64,000 nt of DNA. Source: Cunninghamia lanceolata (lineage: Eukaryota > Streptophyta > Pinopsida > Cupressales > Cupressaceae). Shown one piece after another: positions 46,576-56,384 of the stretch (position 1 is its first letter; each line of letters starts with the position of its first letter). The stretch spans positions 10,806,001 to 10,870,000 of the forward strand of contig BSBN01000187.1 of the NCBI GenBank assembly GCA_027924645.1, given 5' to 3'. The position numbers were made by a program, and so were the translations under genes. The notes under the pieces were generated by a model. That model saw only the letters and a list, made by a program, of their open reading frames with translations, did not search any database and was not told the origin of the DNA.

Positions 46576-47511
46576 CCACAATCCCGTAACATACCCTAAT
46601 AGCCCTTTGTGGGTGTGCGGGTGCCAAAGGAAACAAATGTTTAATTACTACATTACTATAGCAGGAGATAAGCCTAATTGTGGGATAGCGGTGAGAATAT
46701 AGACAAGTCTAACATTCACTGCAGTCCTACGATAGTTTCAGGATGGAGTTGTGGGCTCGCGGTGTAAAGCTCCAAGTAATATATAATGTATACCATAACC
46801 CCATAGTAGTTAAGATATTGACTTGAAGTATCGTGATAAAGGTTAAGTCAGTAGTAAAAAAGGCACCGTGGCCCCACAACACTTAAATGAAAGGTCTGCA
46901 GTAAAGTGGTAAGAGCTAACAGCTAGGCTTGTCATCTCGCCATCCCATAGCAGTAACTTCACAAGGCTTGCGAGTAGTGGTAAATGGTAAATGATAAGAG
47001 ATAACTTTCAAAAGTCACCTCGGTCCCATGATGAAGTTCAATAAGGTTCATGATGTTGCGGTAAGCATTGAATGTCAAAATAAATACCCTGTCATCTCGC
47101 AGAGGTTAGTATTTATGTCGAAGGGAATGCAGTAATCGATAGAAATGACTGTAAATCTTGTCAAGTTCCCCTAGCCCTTAGATCTATCTAAATGAATGGC
47201 CTATATTTGAAGTAATATGAATACTAAGATTTGTCAATCTCTCGGCACACATAGAGTAATGGCAAGGTGACCAGCACCAGCATTGATAAAAATGGAAATT
47301 CCATTTCATTTTTCTCATTAAAACGAGTTCAAGAGCATTCAGAAGTGAGAAATTCAAACTCTGGAGTATAATTTGCAAGTTCTCTTGACTAGGTAAATGT
47401 AGTTTTGTCATCCCCTTGTTAGAGTTGATATAGTGTGCATGCAATTTGGTTTTCAAGTAGCTCAATATTTCAAGAAGTCACTCAGAACCCTAGTTCACTA
47501 TAGTTCACACA
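46576..47511. other. Non-coding sequence upstream of the E gene
   Basis: No gene or RNA seen. GTCATCTCGC occurs twice (46939 and 47092) in otherwise unique sequence. The left boundary of the block that holds E lies near 46570 but I cannot place it exactly. Confidence 0.45.
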
Positions 47512-47986
47512 ATGGTACCCAAAAAAGTTGAGTCTATAAGAAACAGGGAGAATCTTCTACTCCCAAAGAGAAGAAAAAACCTCTCTAACAATCTATGTTG
47601 GATGTCTTTCCCAATTCATTTGACAAGGGCTATAAGAAGATATTCAAAGATGAGGCACAAGGTTGCTATGATGCCATAATCCCCATGTCAAGATGGAACT
47701 TATTTTGGTATTTTTGTGAGAAGGGCAGATTGGGGCCTATTGCCAACCCATGGAAACTTGATTTAGACAAATTGGTTGTACCAAATATATTTATGGATGT
47801 TGAATTGGTCAGAGTGTTGTCATAGCACTATCATGTAGCAACAAAGACAATCAGATTGCCAAATAAGTCACCCTTGATGGTTGTGGACAGAGATTCAATC
47901 ATTGACTATTTCATGCTCAATAAATAGGCTCTTACAAAAGTTGACCTTCAAAAGAGTGAAGAAGATTACACTAGGTTAAGGAAGAC

Positions 47987-49541
47987 TGATGCAAAGCATC
48001 AAGGACTGAGGAGGAAACTTCAAACCTTCACATGCAATGAGCTCTCAAGGTTCACTGTTTTTGACTAAGATCATACTTCTTACAAGGAAGGGTTTCAACA
48101 CAATAACTAACTTGTTCTTGACATACAAAATGAGGGACTTCAAGACACATATCACAAGATTCCTAACTCCATCCAAGATTTCATCCAACCCACTGTGCAG
48201 GGTTTGTAGGACAGCAATCTCATAGACTGTCACAACACTATTGCTCCATTGGAAAGACAGTCAAAATATCCTCCTTATGGTGGTCTCAATTAAGACAAAC
48301 TCTTCATACAACATGCCTAATCTATAACATGCTAAACATACCTAATGCCTTCACAAGTCAATAACATATCAATATACCCATTACCTTCTTTATAATGATT
48401 GTCTCCAGGCCTTCTTTGCAGTGACTGTCTCCAGGAGGACTGACAGAGTTAAACTAAGCAGAGATGACAGGTTTCATGGAGGAACTCGCTCTATCTTCTA
48501 TCACAGGATCCTTGTAGGACCTAGAACACCTTGTATTAGTAGCAATGACTAATATTTCACAACATCTCCACTTCCACAATCAGTGGTCATCCCCTAGTGT
48601 TGTTGTCCTTCTCCAATGTCCCAACACATGGCTCTGTAGGGTCATCTACATGGAAACCTCAGTCCAAACCATCCTCCTACCTCCAAAACCTTCACAAGCC
48701 CCTGCATTAACTACTATACAACCCATTCCACTAATCAAAAATAGAAAAGATCAGTGGAATGAGGAGAAATCCATCAAGTTCTTCAGGAAAAGCCCTAACT
48801 TAGGTTTTATGGCAGTTTGTGGGAAACCAACGATTTCTCCCATCTAGTTTTGTGTCAAGACTCCAAACTATGCTCAAATCAAAGATACTTCCTCCTACTA
48901 ATCATCCAATATGCTCATGTGCTATGACAGTTCCATACAGGGTCAAGTACAGGCTGGAAACAACAATAAAACATAGAGAAAACAGGAAAATGGACATTTT
49001 TTCTATTTTATTTCATTTCAATCTTTCTTCCCACTACAAAATGAATAGTTTCATGGCTTCTTAAATCCTACCCCGATGCCTTCTACATGTTGGAGGTATT
49101 TGAACTGATGGAGGGAGTAGAAACTATCCCCAAACCATCAACTGCCTGGCCTACAACTGTTTACTATCTTGTAACTGTCTTGTCTTGGACTGAAACAATT
49201 GTTTTGTGTTTAACAATGTTTTCTTTAACATTTGGTTAACCTTGGACAAGGTTTTAACCCACTTCCTAACCTTTGACATGCTAACAACCAATAGGATTTC
49301 CTCCTACATACCTTAGGAGGGCTACAACAGTAAAGAAACATATGACTGCCTTTCACCACACGACTGTCCTCTTTTAGGACTTACAACATGAGAAAAGGTT
49401 TTAGATATTTGGACATAGTCCTATTACAAGCATGGCATCCAAGCCTTATTACAACATTGAATGGTCTCAAGGACCTTATTTAAACAAAACAAACTACTTG
49501 AAGATCAAGTAAAACCTAGATGTCTTGGTGCTCCTGCACCA
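47987..49541 (-). repeat. 3' LTR of element D
   Basis: 1,555 bp. It matches 51655-53206 throughout and starts TGATGCAAAGCATC on the plus strand. Left flank AAGAC. Confidence 0.92.
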
Positions 49542-49936
49542 TAATCCCCAGCATGATGAAAACTCTTGTCCCAAGAGTTATGGGTTCTTCTCCAAACGTT
49601 CTTCAATCTTGTTGGAATGTTCATCAGACTGGTGATAGGAAACATGAACTCTCCAAGGGTTATCCTTCTCCTTCTCCAACCTGCATGGCTCCTACAAATA
49701 GTGTTAGCATCATAAAACCTATTTTGGTGTCCTTGTCTAGGACCTTGCTGCTGTAATGCTTCTGTTCTTCCCATTTGGAGGTTCTGATTTATTCCTCCCT
49801 GTACTATCTATTGTTTTCCTTCCTTCTTATGCCTCCTTATAGGACAGTCAATGTCCCCAATCTTGACATAACTCAAGTCCCAAACCTGCTGTTCTTTAGG
49901 ACTGTCTTCCACCTTCCTCTGCTGCAACTATTCTGG
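49542..49936 (-). pseudogene. Residual 3' coding tail of element D
   Basis: Minus-strand pieces after protease, the last ending NSWDKSFHHAGDYGAGAPRH and running into the LTR (stop at 49505). No RT or integrase motif is present. A short purine stretch CTGGGGATTA before the LTR is a weak candidate polypurine tract. Confidence 0.5.
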
Positions 49937-50344
49937 CTATTTCCCATCATCCTTAACCTGCACATTCAACTGCAATTTCTCTCCAAAATAGATCGTAACA
50001 TGTTCCTTCTTGTCTTCACAAGGTAAAGGTACTAGTTTAAACTTTTTCCCATCTTTATGCACCAAATAGTTATTAGTATAACCATCATGAATTGTCCTCA
50101 AGTGTTGCCATGGTCTACCCAAAATTACATGCCCACATGTCATTGAAATGACATCACATAAAATAGAATCATGATATGGACCAATGGAAAAATCAACATA
50201 TGCCCTCAGATTAACCATTACTTGTTGTTCTTGACTTACCCAAGTGGCATTGTAAGGACTAGGATGATCAAATGTCTTCAATCCCAACTTGTGCACCATT
50301 TCCCAAGAGACTAAATTATCATGTGAACCTGAATCTATAATCAA
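49937..50344 (-). CDS. Aspartic protease of element D
   Basis: 136 open codons beginning in the active-site region: MIIDSGSHDNLVSWEMVHKL (DSGS) near 50335. The hallmark GHVILGRPWQHLRT is near 50110. Family: gypsy-type pepsin-like retropepsin. It comes directly after the gag zinc knuckle, separated by stops near 50400-50470. An ATG at the motif start is probably not a true start, since the upstream sequence (KTNCLSHGKICKL) belongs to the same frame. Confidence 0.8.
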   Translation of the reverse strand: MIIDSGSHDNLVSWEMVHKLGLKTFDHPSPYNATWVSQEQQVMVNLRAYVDFSIGPYHDSILCDVISMTCGHVILGRPWQHLRTIHDGYTNNYLVHKDGKKFKLVPLPCEDKKEHVTIYFGEKLQLNVQVKDDGK

Positions 50345-50461
50345 CTTGCATATTTTTCCATGGCTTAAACAATTAGTTTTAAAAATGGATACCTATGGTG
50401 TTTGCTACATTTTGCCTTTTTCCACCATGAGCATTTCTCCAACCATTACTGGAGAGGCTAA

Positions 50462-51571
50462 TGACATTTCCTAGTCTTCTTGCTTCTCCTCTTCTTGTGC
50501 CAAATGAACTCTTCTATCCTTGCTCTTATCAGCATCATCCTTCTTAGGACATTTGAAAGATGTGTGTCCCACTTCATTGCAATGATAACATCTACCTGTG
50601 AATACCCCTCTACCTGATCCAAATCTACCTCCACCTCTATATCCACCTCTCTGATCTGCAGAAAACTCCTTACCTTTCTCATTGCTATTCTATACTTCAT
50701 TAGTAGGTCTGCCCCTACCTCTATATCCTCTTCCACTACCTCCTTGTCTTTCTTGCTTCCTCTTCACCCTCTCTTCAGCCCTTATGGCTAACTAAAAACA
50801 TTCTCCAAGTGATTTTGGTACTGTCAAACCAATCTCATCTTGCAAGTTATACCTAAGCCCATTAAGGTATCTTGCCACTTTCTCTTCTTCATCTTCCAAT
50901 CCTCCTCTAATACTAAGCTTATGAAATTGCTCAGTATAGGACATAACAACCATGTCCTTTTGTTTCAAATTATGCCTCATCCTCTTTGTTTGAATGGAGT
51001 AATCGGATGGAAGAAATTGATCCTTCATCATATCCTTCATCCTACCCCAAGAAGTGATTCTTGTTCGACCTCTAGCCACTCTTTCTGTTTGCACACTACT
51101 CCACCATGAAAGTGTTGTTCCTCTCAGTTTTGTTTTTGCAAATTTAATCTTCTTCTCATCACTCATTTCCTCATACTCAAAGAAATTTTCAAGGGCATCT
51201 ATCCACCCTAATACCTCTTCACTATCCATCTTCCCTTGATAGATAGGTAACTCTATGTTTGCCTTTGTTCCACTACCTTGGACTACCTTCAGCAATCTCA
51301 CAAATTTCTTTTCTTTAGGATCCAATTCATCCTCAGGAGGATTCTCATCTATCTCCTCATCTCCTTCTTGATCATCTTGCTCATCTCTTCTAGGATTCTT
51401 CTCCAATGCTTCCAACCTTGCCAAGATTGATGCATTCTCTCTTCTCACTTGCCTTAACTCTCTTTCCCTTGCAGCATCCTATTCTCTTCTCTCCCTCAAC
51501 TCTTTTTCTCTAGCCTCTAAGGCTTCCCTCAATTCATTGTTCTTCCTAGCCATCTGATTCTTAGGAGGCAT
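50462..51571 (-). pseudogene. gag of element D
   Basis: The start ATG 51571 (MPPKNQMARKNNELREALEA) lies 67 bp after the primer site. A TAG for CAG at 51480 precedes a long open stretch 51448-50792: acidic linker, then the retrotransposon gag capsid (GKMDSEEVLGWIDALENFFE; LRGTTLSWWSSVQTERVARG; YTEQFHKLSIRGGLEDEEEK). A TAG at 50790 follows, then an Arg/Gly-rich region and a CCHC knuckle CYHCNEVGHTSFKC near 50575. Capsid type (WW, EQFH) suggests the chromovirus branch. gag packages element RNA. Confidence 0.85.
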
Positions 51572-51638
51572 CCTTACAACTCTCACAAACCCTTACTATT
51601 TCACAAGATCCTACCACTCCCTCAAGTACCTACTAGTA

Positions 51639-51650
51639 GCTCTAATACCA
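51639..51650 (-). other. Primer binding site of element D
   Basis: On the minus strand TGGTATTAGAGC, one base away from the initiator-Met site TGGTATCAGAGC; the change is CAG to TAG. It lies four bases from the 5' LTR. Confidence 0.75.
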
Positions 51651-51654
51651 CAAA

Positions 51655-53206
51655 TGATGCAAAGCATCAAGGACTGAGGAGGACACTTCAAACCTTCACA
51701 TGCAATGAGCTCTCAAGGTTCACTATTTTTGGCTGAGATCAGACTTCTTACAAGGAAGGGTTTCAACACAATAACTAACTTGTTCTTGACATACAAAATG
51801 AGGGACTTCAAGACACATATCACAAGATTCCTAACTCCATCCAAGATTTCATCCAACCCACTGTGCAGGGTATGCAGGACAGCAGTCTCATAGACTGTCA
51901 CAACACTACTCCATTGGAAAGATAGTCACAATATCCTCCTTATGGTGGTCTCAATTAAGACAAACTCTTCATACAACATGCCTAATCTATAACATACTAA
52001 ACATACCTAATGCCTTCACAAGTCAATAACATATCAATATACCCATTATCTTCTTTACAGTGACTATCTCCAGGCCTTCTTTACCGTGACTGTCTCTAGG
52101 AGGACTGACAGAGTCAAACTAAGCAGAGAGGACAGGTTTCATGGAGGAACTCATTTTATCTTCTATCACAGGATCCTTGCAGGACTTAAAACACCTTGCA
52201 TTAGTAGCAATGACTAATATTTCACAACATCTCCACTTCCACAATCAGTGGTCATCCCCTAGTGTTGTTGTCCTTCTCTAATGTCCCAACACATGGCTCT
52301 GCAGGGTCATCTACATGGAAACCTCAGTCCAAACCATTCTTCTGCCTCCAAAACCTTCACAAGCCCCTGCATTAACTTCTATACAACCCATTCCACTAAT
52401 TAGAAATAGAAAAGATCCTGGAATGAGGAGAAATCCATCGGGTTCTTCAGGAAAAGCCCTAACTTAGGTTTTATGGTAGTTTGTGGGAAACCAATGATTT
52501 CTCCCACCTAGTTTTGTGTCAAGACTCCAAACTATGCTCAAATCAAAGATACTTCCTCCTAATAATCATCCAATATGCTCATGTGCTATGATAGTTCCGT
52601 ACAGGGTCAGGTACGAGCTGGAAACAATAATAAAACACAAAGAAAATAGGAAAATGGACGTTTTTTTCTATTTTATTTAATTTCAATCTTTCTTCCCACT
52701 ACAAAATGAATAGTTTCATAGCTTCTTAAAGCCTGCCCCAATGCCTTCTACATGTTGGAGGTATTTGAACCAATGGAGGGAGTAGAAACTATCCCCAAAC
52801 CATCAACTGCCCGGCCTACAACTGTTTACTATCTTGTAACTGTCCTATCTTGGACTGAAATGACTGTTTTGTGTTTAACAATGTTTTCTTTAACATTTGG
52901 TTAACCTTGGACAAAGTTTTAACCCACTTCCTAACCTTTGACATGCTAACAACCAATAGGATTTCCTCCTACATACCTTAGGAGGGCTACAACAGTAAAG
53001 AAACATATGACTACCTTTCACCACATGACTGTCCTCTTTTAGGACTTACAACATGAGAATAGGTTTTAGATATTTGGACATAGTCCTATTATAAGCATGG
53101 CATCCAAGCCTTATTACAACATTGAATGGTCTCAAGGACCTTATTTTAACAAAACAAACTACTTGAAGATCAAGTAAAACCTAGATGTCTTGGTGCTCTT
53201 GCACCA
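51655..53206 (-). repeat. 5' LTR of element D
   Basis: 1,552 bp, partner of 47987-49541. Plus-strand ends TGATGCAAAGC and CTTGCACCA; right flank AAGAC. Confidence 0.92.
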
Positions 53207-54553
53207 AAGACTCATAGGAGTGATGAGGTTTCATTATATATGAGGAAAGGAGTGAACAATAGGAGGATGCATGTTCCATCTATAGTTGTGGAGCCATTCT
53301 TAGTTGATGACTTTGCAGTATATATCAAGAGAACTTACTTTGGTCTCTGCTAAGTATTGGCTATTGATGCTCAGGACAGAATGCCAGTTGGCATTATGAT
53401 GATGGCAATGAGGATTCAGAACCCTGAGGTCACTGATGAATATGATTTTACATCCTTTATTAAGAAAAATTTGCATGATGGATTGTTGCAAATAAGGGAA
53501 AATAGAACCCCCCATGAATTTCAAATATTATTCTTTATTGTGCCATTTTATATTGTATCAGAATAGAAGGTGGACCAGTAAGATGGATTTGAGCATGATA
53601 GACCAAAGAAGACAGAGATTACCTATGCAATGCTGGTGCTACATTTGGGACAGTAATTGCAAGAACTACAATTACATAGTGTTCCATGATGATTTTATAG
53701 TAAGGATAATGGCTTCACTGGGATTTCTTTCACCTAGATTGTCCAAAGGAATTTTAGAGGTATTGAGGTCTCTTGCTTTGAAGCCACAACAAGGCCACAT
53801 GCATAACTTTGCTGATTGATTCTTCCTTCCTGACCGTACTATAATCAAATTTTATGGGTGTACCCAACCACCTCATGCTTTGCCCAAGTTTGTGCTTGAT
53901 AGGTTAGCATTTCTAGAATTCATGTGGCAAATGCTTTGGATGGAAAGAGATGTGATGAAAAAATAGAAGAAGGGCACATTCTTTCCTAATTCAACTGTGT
54001 TTGGTGAATTGTCAGTTGGTTTGGATACCTTGGAGGAATTGCAAACATACTTGAAAACAAGATATTCTTTGAAGTCAAAAACAAAGAGGGTCTATGATCC
54101 AGAGGGACACATGAACTTTGTTCGACAAGTGATTCTCACTAGACCTAGGATATCTCATCAAGTTAACTTTGATGAGGATGTGATCATAAACTGCCTTACT
54201 CTAGAGGAAGTGTATGATAGAAAAAGGAAATGGGAAATTTTGAAAAGGATTTAGAATGATAAGAAGAAGAAAAACCCTTAACTTTTTGGGATTTTTTGTT
54301 GAAAAAAATGACCCATTGAAAAGAATAAATCTGATAATTGACAATTTTGAAAGAATATACGGCAAAGCAAAGTGCTGGCCTGCAAAGGCTACTAAGTTTC
54401 CAGTGAAGAGCTCGACTAGAGTTGTAATTATAGAACTTGCTCCTGATGCTATGTCAGTACAAGATCCTCCATCCCTTGATCAGCCAATATCAAAGAAACA
54501 AAAGGTGGATGCTTTGTCTCCATTGGTTCCATATGAAATAATAGGAGTGGGAG

Positions 54554-54780
54554 CACTAGTAGAATTTGGAAAATAAATGACTACGTGACTAAAATGTTTA
54601 GTCAAAACAACTCAAAATGACTAAATTCTATTAATTTTTCACAACTCAACTATAAATGAGTAAATAAATGACTAATTTGGTCGTCGACTAAAAAATTATT
54701 TAGTCATACAAATAAAAATGACTAAATAGTTAGTCATGCAAATACAAATTAGACAAAATTTAAAAAAAAAACATTCCAGG
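54554..54780 (+). mobile_element. Terminal region of a CACTA-like DNA transposon
   Basis: CACTAGTAGAATTTGG starts exactly where E loses similarity to F. It resembles CACTA (En/Spm) terminal repeats. The next 180 bp hold eight GACTAAA/TTTAGTC motifs in both orientations (54588-54745), including GGTCGTCGACTAAA, as expected for transposase-binding subterminal repeats. The preceding GAG could be the 3-bp duplication. I could not find a convincing second end; CAAATACTAATG at 56371-56382 is a weak candidate. Confidence 0.5.
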
Positions 54781-55200
54781 AAATTATTAGTAGGAGTGTA
54801 TTGCACGTGATTCATTATTCATTGAATTCCTCATTTCATTAGTTGCTTAGCCTGGCACTGAGGTGTTTTGGGTTATAGCAGCTACTTTCATGGGTGATAA
54901 AGCTTGTTTGGAGAGGACCTGGAGACTTTTGAAAAAGGTAGATAAGAAATTTAGAGTTTGCTGCAACAAATTTGAAGTCGATGAGGCCCTCTACAGTGAA
55001 GTCAGATTTGGGGATGCCCTCTGCAGAGAATTCAGAGGTAATTCAAAACCCTCATTACGTTAAACACAAAATCTATAGCTTTCTGATTAGCAACTTATAC
55101 TAGTTACATAGGCAACTGAGTACTAGAATCATACAGGCAATTTAGGGTTTAGGGGACTATTTTTTCATTAGTTTCCTTTATGTATTTTGGAGCATATGGG
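54781..55200. other. Uncharacterised sequence with a short ORF
   Basis: A 66-codon plus-strand ORF at 54863-55063 (FWVIAATFMGDKACLERTWR; CCNKFEVDEALYSEVRFGDA) is not recognised. Possibly another captured gene fragment next to the CTR9 pieces. Nothing else seen. Confidence 0.3.
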
Positions 55201-55204
55201 AATT

Positions 55205-56012
55205 GAACATGTAACTCAAGTGAAACACCACCTTCTTCTAGCCATTGGAAGAATTCCATATCCTTAAAGCACACAGAAAAAATTGTAGAACTGGCACTGG
55301 GGCTTTTATTTATGAATTCAACCTAAATGCTATTTCCTAATGCCTCCATAAAAGTTTTTTGAGTCAACTCTAGTTCATCATGCTCAACATGATTAACCCC
55401 AATGTTGTTTAACAATTCAATGGTACTTCTTCTCTACTCTTCTTCAGAAGAGACTTTGCTATCTTAAGAGAATCTAAGGTTGTACTGGGGTTTGACAATA
55501 TTAATAACTCACCCATCTTGATAAATGCATGGGCATCATGTGGATCTATGCGAGTTGCCTTTCTTAAAATTTCTAAATCCTTTTCTACCTACCCTTGCTG
55601 AGCATATATAGCTTTTAAGCTCTCACAGTTCTTAGGGTGGACCTCCAAAACCTTTTCAAAATTTGAGAGAGAACTCTTAAGATCTCCTAGCTTCAATTGA
55701 ACCTATCCACAAAATCCTATGGCCTCTGGCTTTCCTTCACTGATGCCATGTAGTAGCGGCTAGTGGTGTCATAATCACCTTTATTATGATAATATCATGC
55801 AACATTATAATATGAATGAGATTTCATGAGAGGGTGATCAGTTGAAAAAAGAGCTATCTCAGTCAACTATTCCACAAGAAAATGCTACCCTGTGAAGAAA
55901 AAATGGTTTGCTAAATGATTCAATTCCATTACACAGTATGTGTATAATTCAAAGGCTCTACGCATCTTTTCCATTCCTTCATGAACACTACCTTTTTCAC
56001 TAACTGTGAGAA
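55205..56012 (-). pseudogene. CTR9 (Paf1 complex TPR subunit) gene fragment, main piece
   Basis: Minus-strand translation, in order: EGMEKMRRAFELYTYC, LNHLANHFFFTG, SHSYYNVA..KGDY, YYMASVKES, QLKLGDLKSSLSNFEKVLEV, HPKNCESLKAIYAQQG, LRKATRIDPHDAHAFIKMGE, then EEVPIELLNNIGVNHVEHDE and TFMEALGNSI. This is the tetratricopeptide-repeat region of plant CTR9, a subunit of the RNA polymerase II-associated Paf1 complex. About 250 codons run with no obvious intron, suggesting a retrocopied or captured fragment. At least ten stops and one or two frameshifts; only the middle of the gene is present. Identification is from remembered family sequence. Confidence 0.7.
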
Positions 56013-56069
56013 TCTTACAAGTAAAAAATGCACAAAACTAACCACAGAGATTTGTGTAGAGGTAGAACA

Positions 56070-56215
56070 TCATTTCCTAATGCCTACATAAAAATTTGTT
56101 GAGCCAACTCTAGTTCATCACGCTCAAAATGAAGAACCCCAATGTTGTTTAACAATTCAATGGGTACTTCTTCTCTGCTCTTCTTTAGAAGAGAATATGG
56201 CATCAAAGACCACCA
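56070..56215 (-). pseudogene. CTR9 gene fragment, duplicated piece
   Basis: The minus strand reads SLLKKSREEVPIELLNNIGV and LHFERDELELAQQIFM, a second copy of the segment at about 55335-55480 in the main piece, closer to the expected CTR9 sequence. Flanking translation toward 56350 is unrelated. So the captured sequence was partly duplicated or caught twice. Confidence 0.65.
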
Positions 56216-56384
56216 AATATATTTTGAATACATATTGGAAAGCATAAAAATAAGAAAAAGACAAAACAAGAGGACATCCAAGATTTGTTGGTGCCATGTT
56301 GACACTAGCTTGATGCTCATTTCTCCTCTGCATACTTGGCCTACTTATTCTTCAGTTATCAAATACTAATGCTCCCATTAGTAC

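Larger units (their letters stand above)
47987..53206 (-). mobile_element. Element D: gag-protease-only Ty3/gypsy element
   Basis: LTRs 51655-53206 (5') and 47987-49541 (3') on the minus strand with TGGTGCA/TGCATCA ends (one end imperfect) and an exact duplication AAGAC (47982-47986 and 53207-53211). The 2.1 kb internal region has a primer site, gag, zinc knuckle and protease but no reverse transcriptase, RNase H or integrase. It is therefore a non-autonomous element of the TR-GAG kind that needs enzymes from a partner. LTRs differ at only a few percent of positions by eye, so it is among the younger insertions here. It sits in the coding frame of E. Confidence 0.9.
47512..54553 (+). pseudogene. 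E: plus-strand relative of the giant-LTR gene, interrupted by element D
   Basis: The start ATG 47512 (MVPKKVESIRN) is followed by a frameshift, then SMLDVFPNSFDKGYKKIF and IPMSRWNLFWYFCEKGRLG, to 47986. Element D (47987-53206) splits the codons. The frame resumes after the AAGAC duplication (HVPSIVVEPFLVDDFAVYIK) and continues with NSTVFGELSVGLDTLEELQ, RPRISHQVNFDEDVIINC and KRINLIIDNFERIYGKAK to about 54553, where CACTA-like sequence begins. Its last 520 bp match the F segment closely. Its order (helical N-terminal part, then YDPEGHMN and a basic helical stretch) resembles the element G LTR protein (SYDPYGRMQKIM). Not a recognised domain. Several frameshifts and TAG stops. Confidence 0.6.

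Noticed and set aside
48045..48233. Paired short ORFs on both strands, repeated at 51713-51901
   Set aside because: They lie in the two LTRs of element D; the duplication is the LTR pair, not a gene pair.
56371..56382. Second terminal repeat of the CACTA-like element
   Set aside because: CAAATACTAATG resembles the inverted end only loosely, and the flanks are the inverse of, not equal to, the GAG at the other end. The E frame does not resume beyond it.
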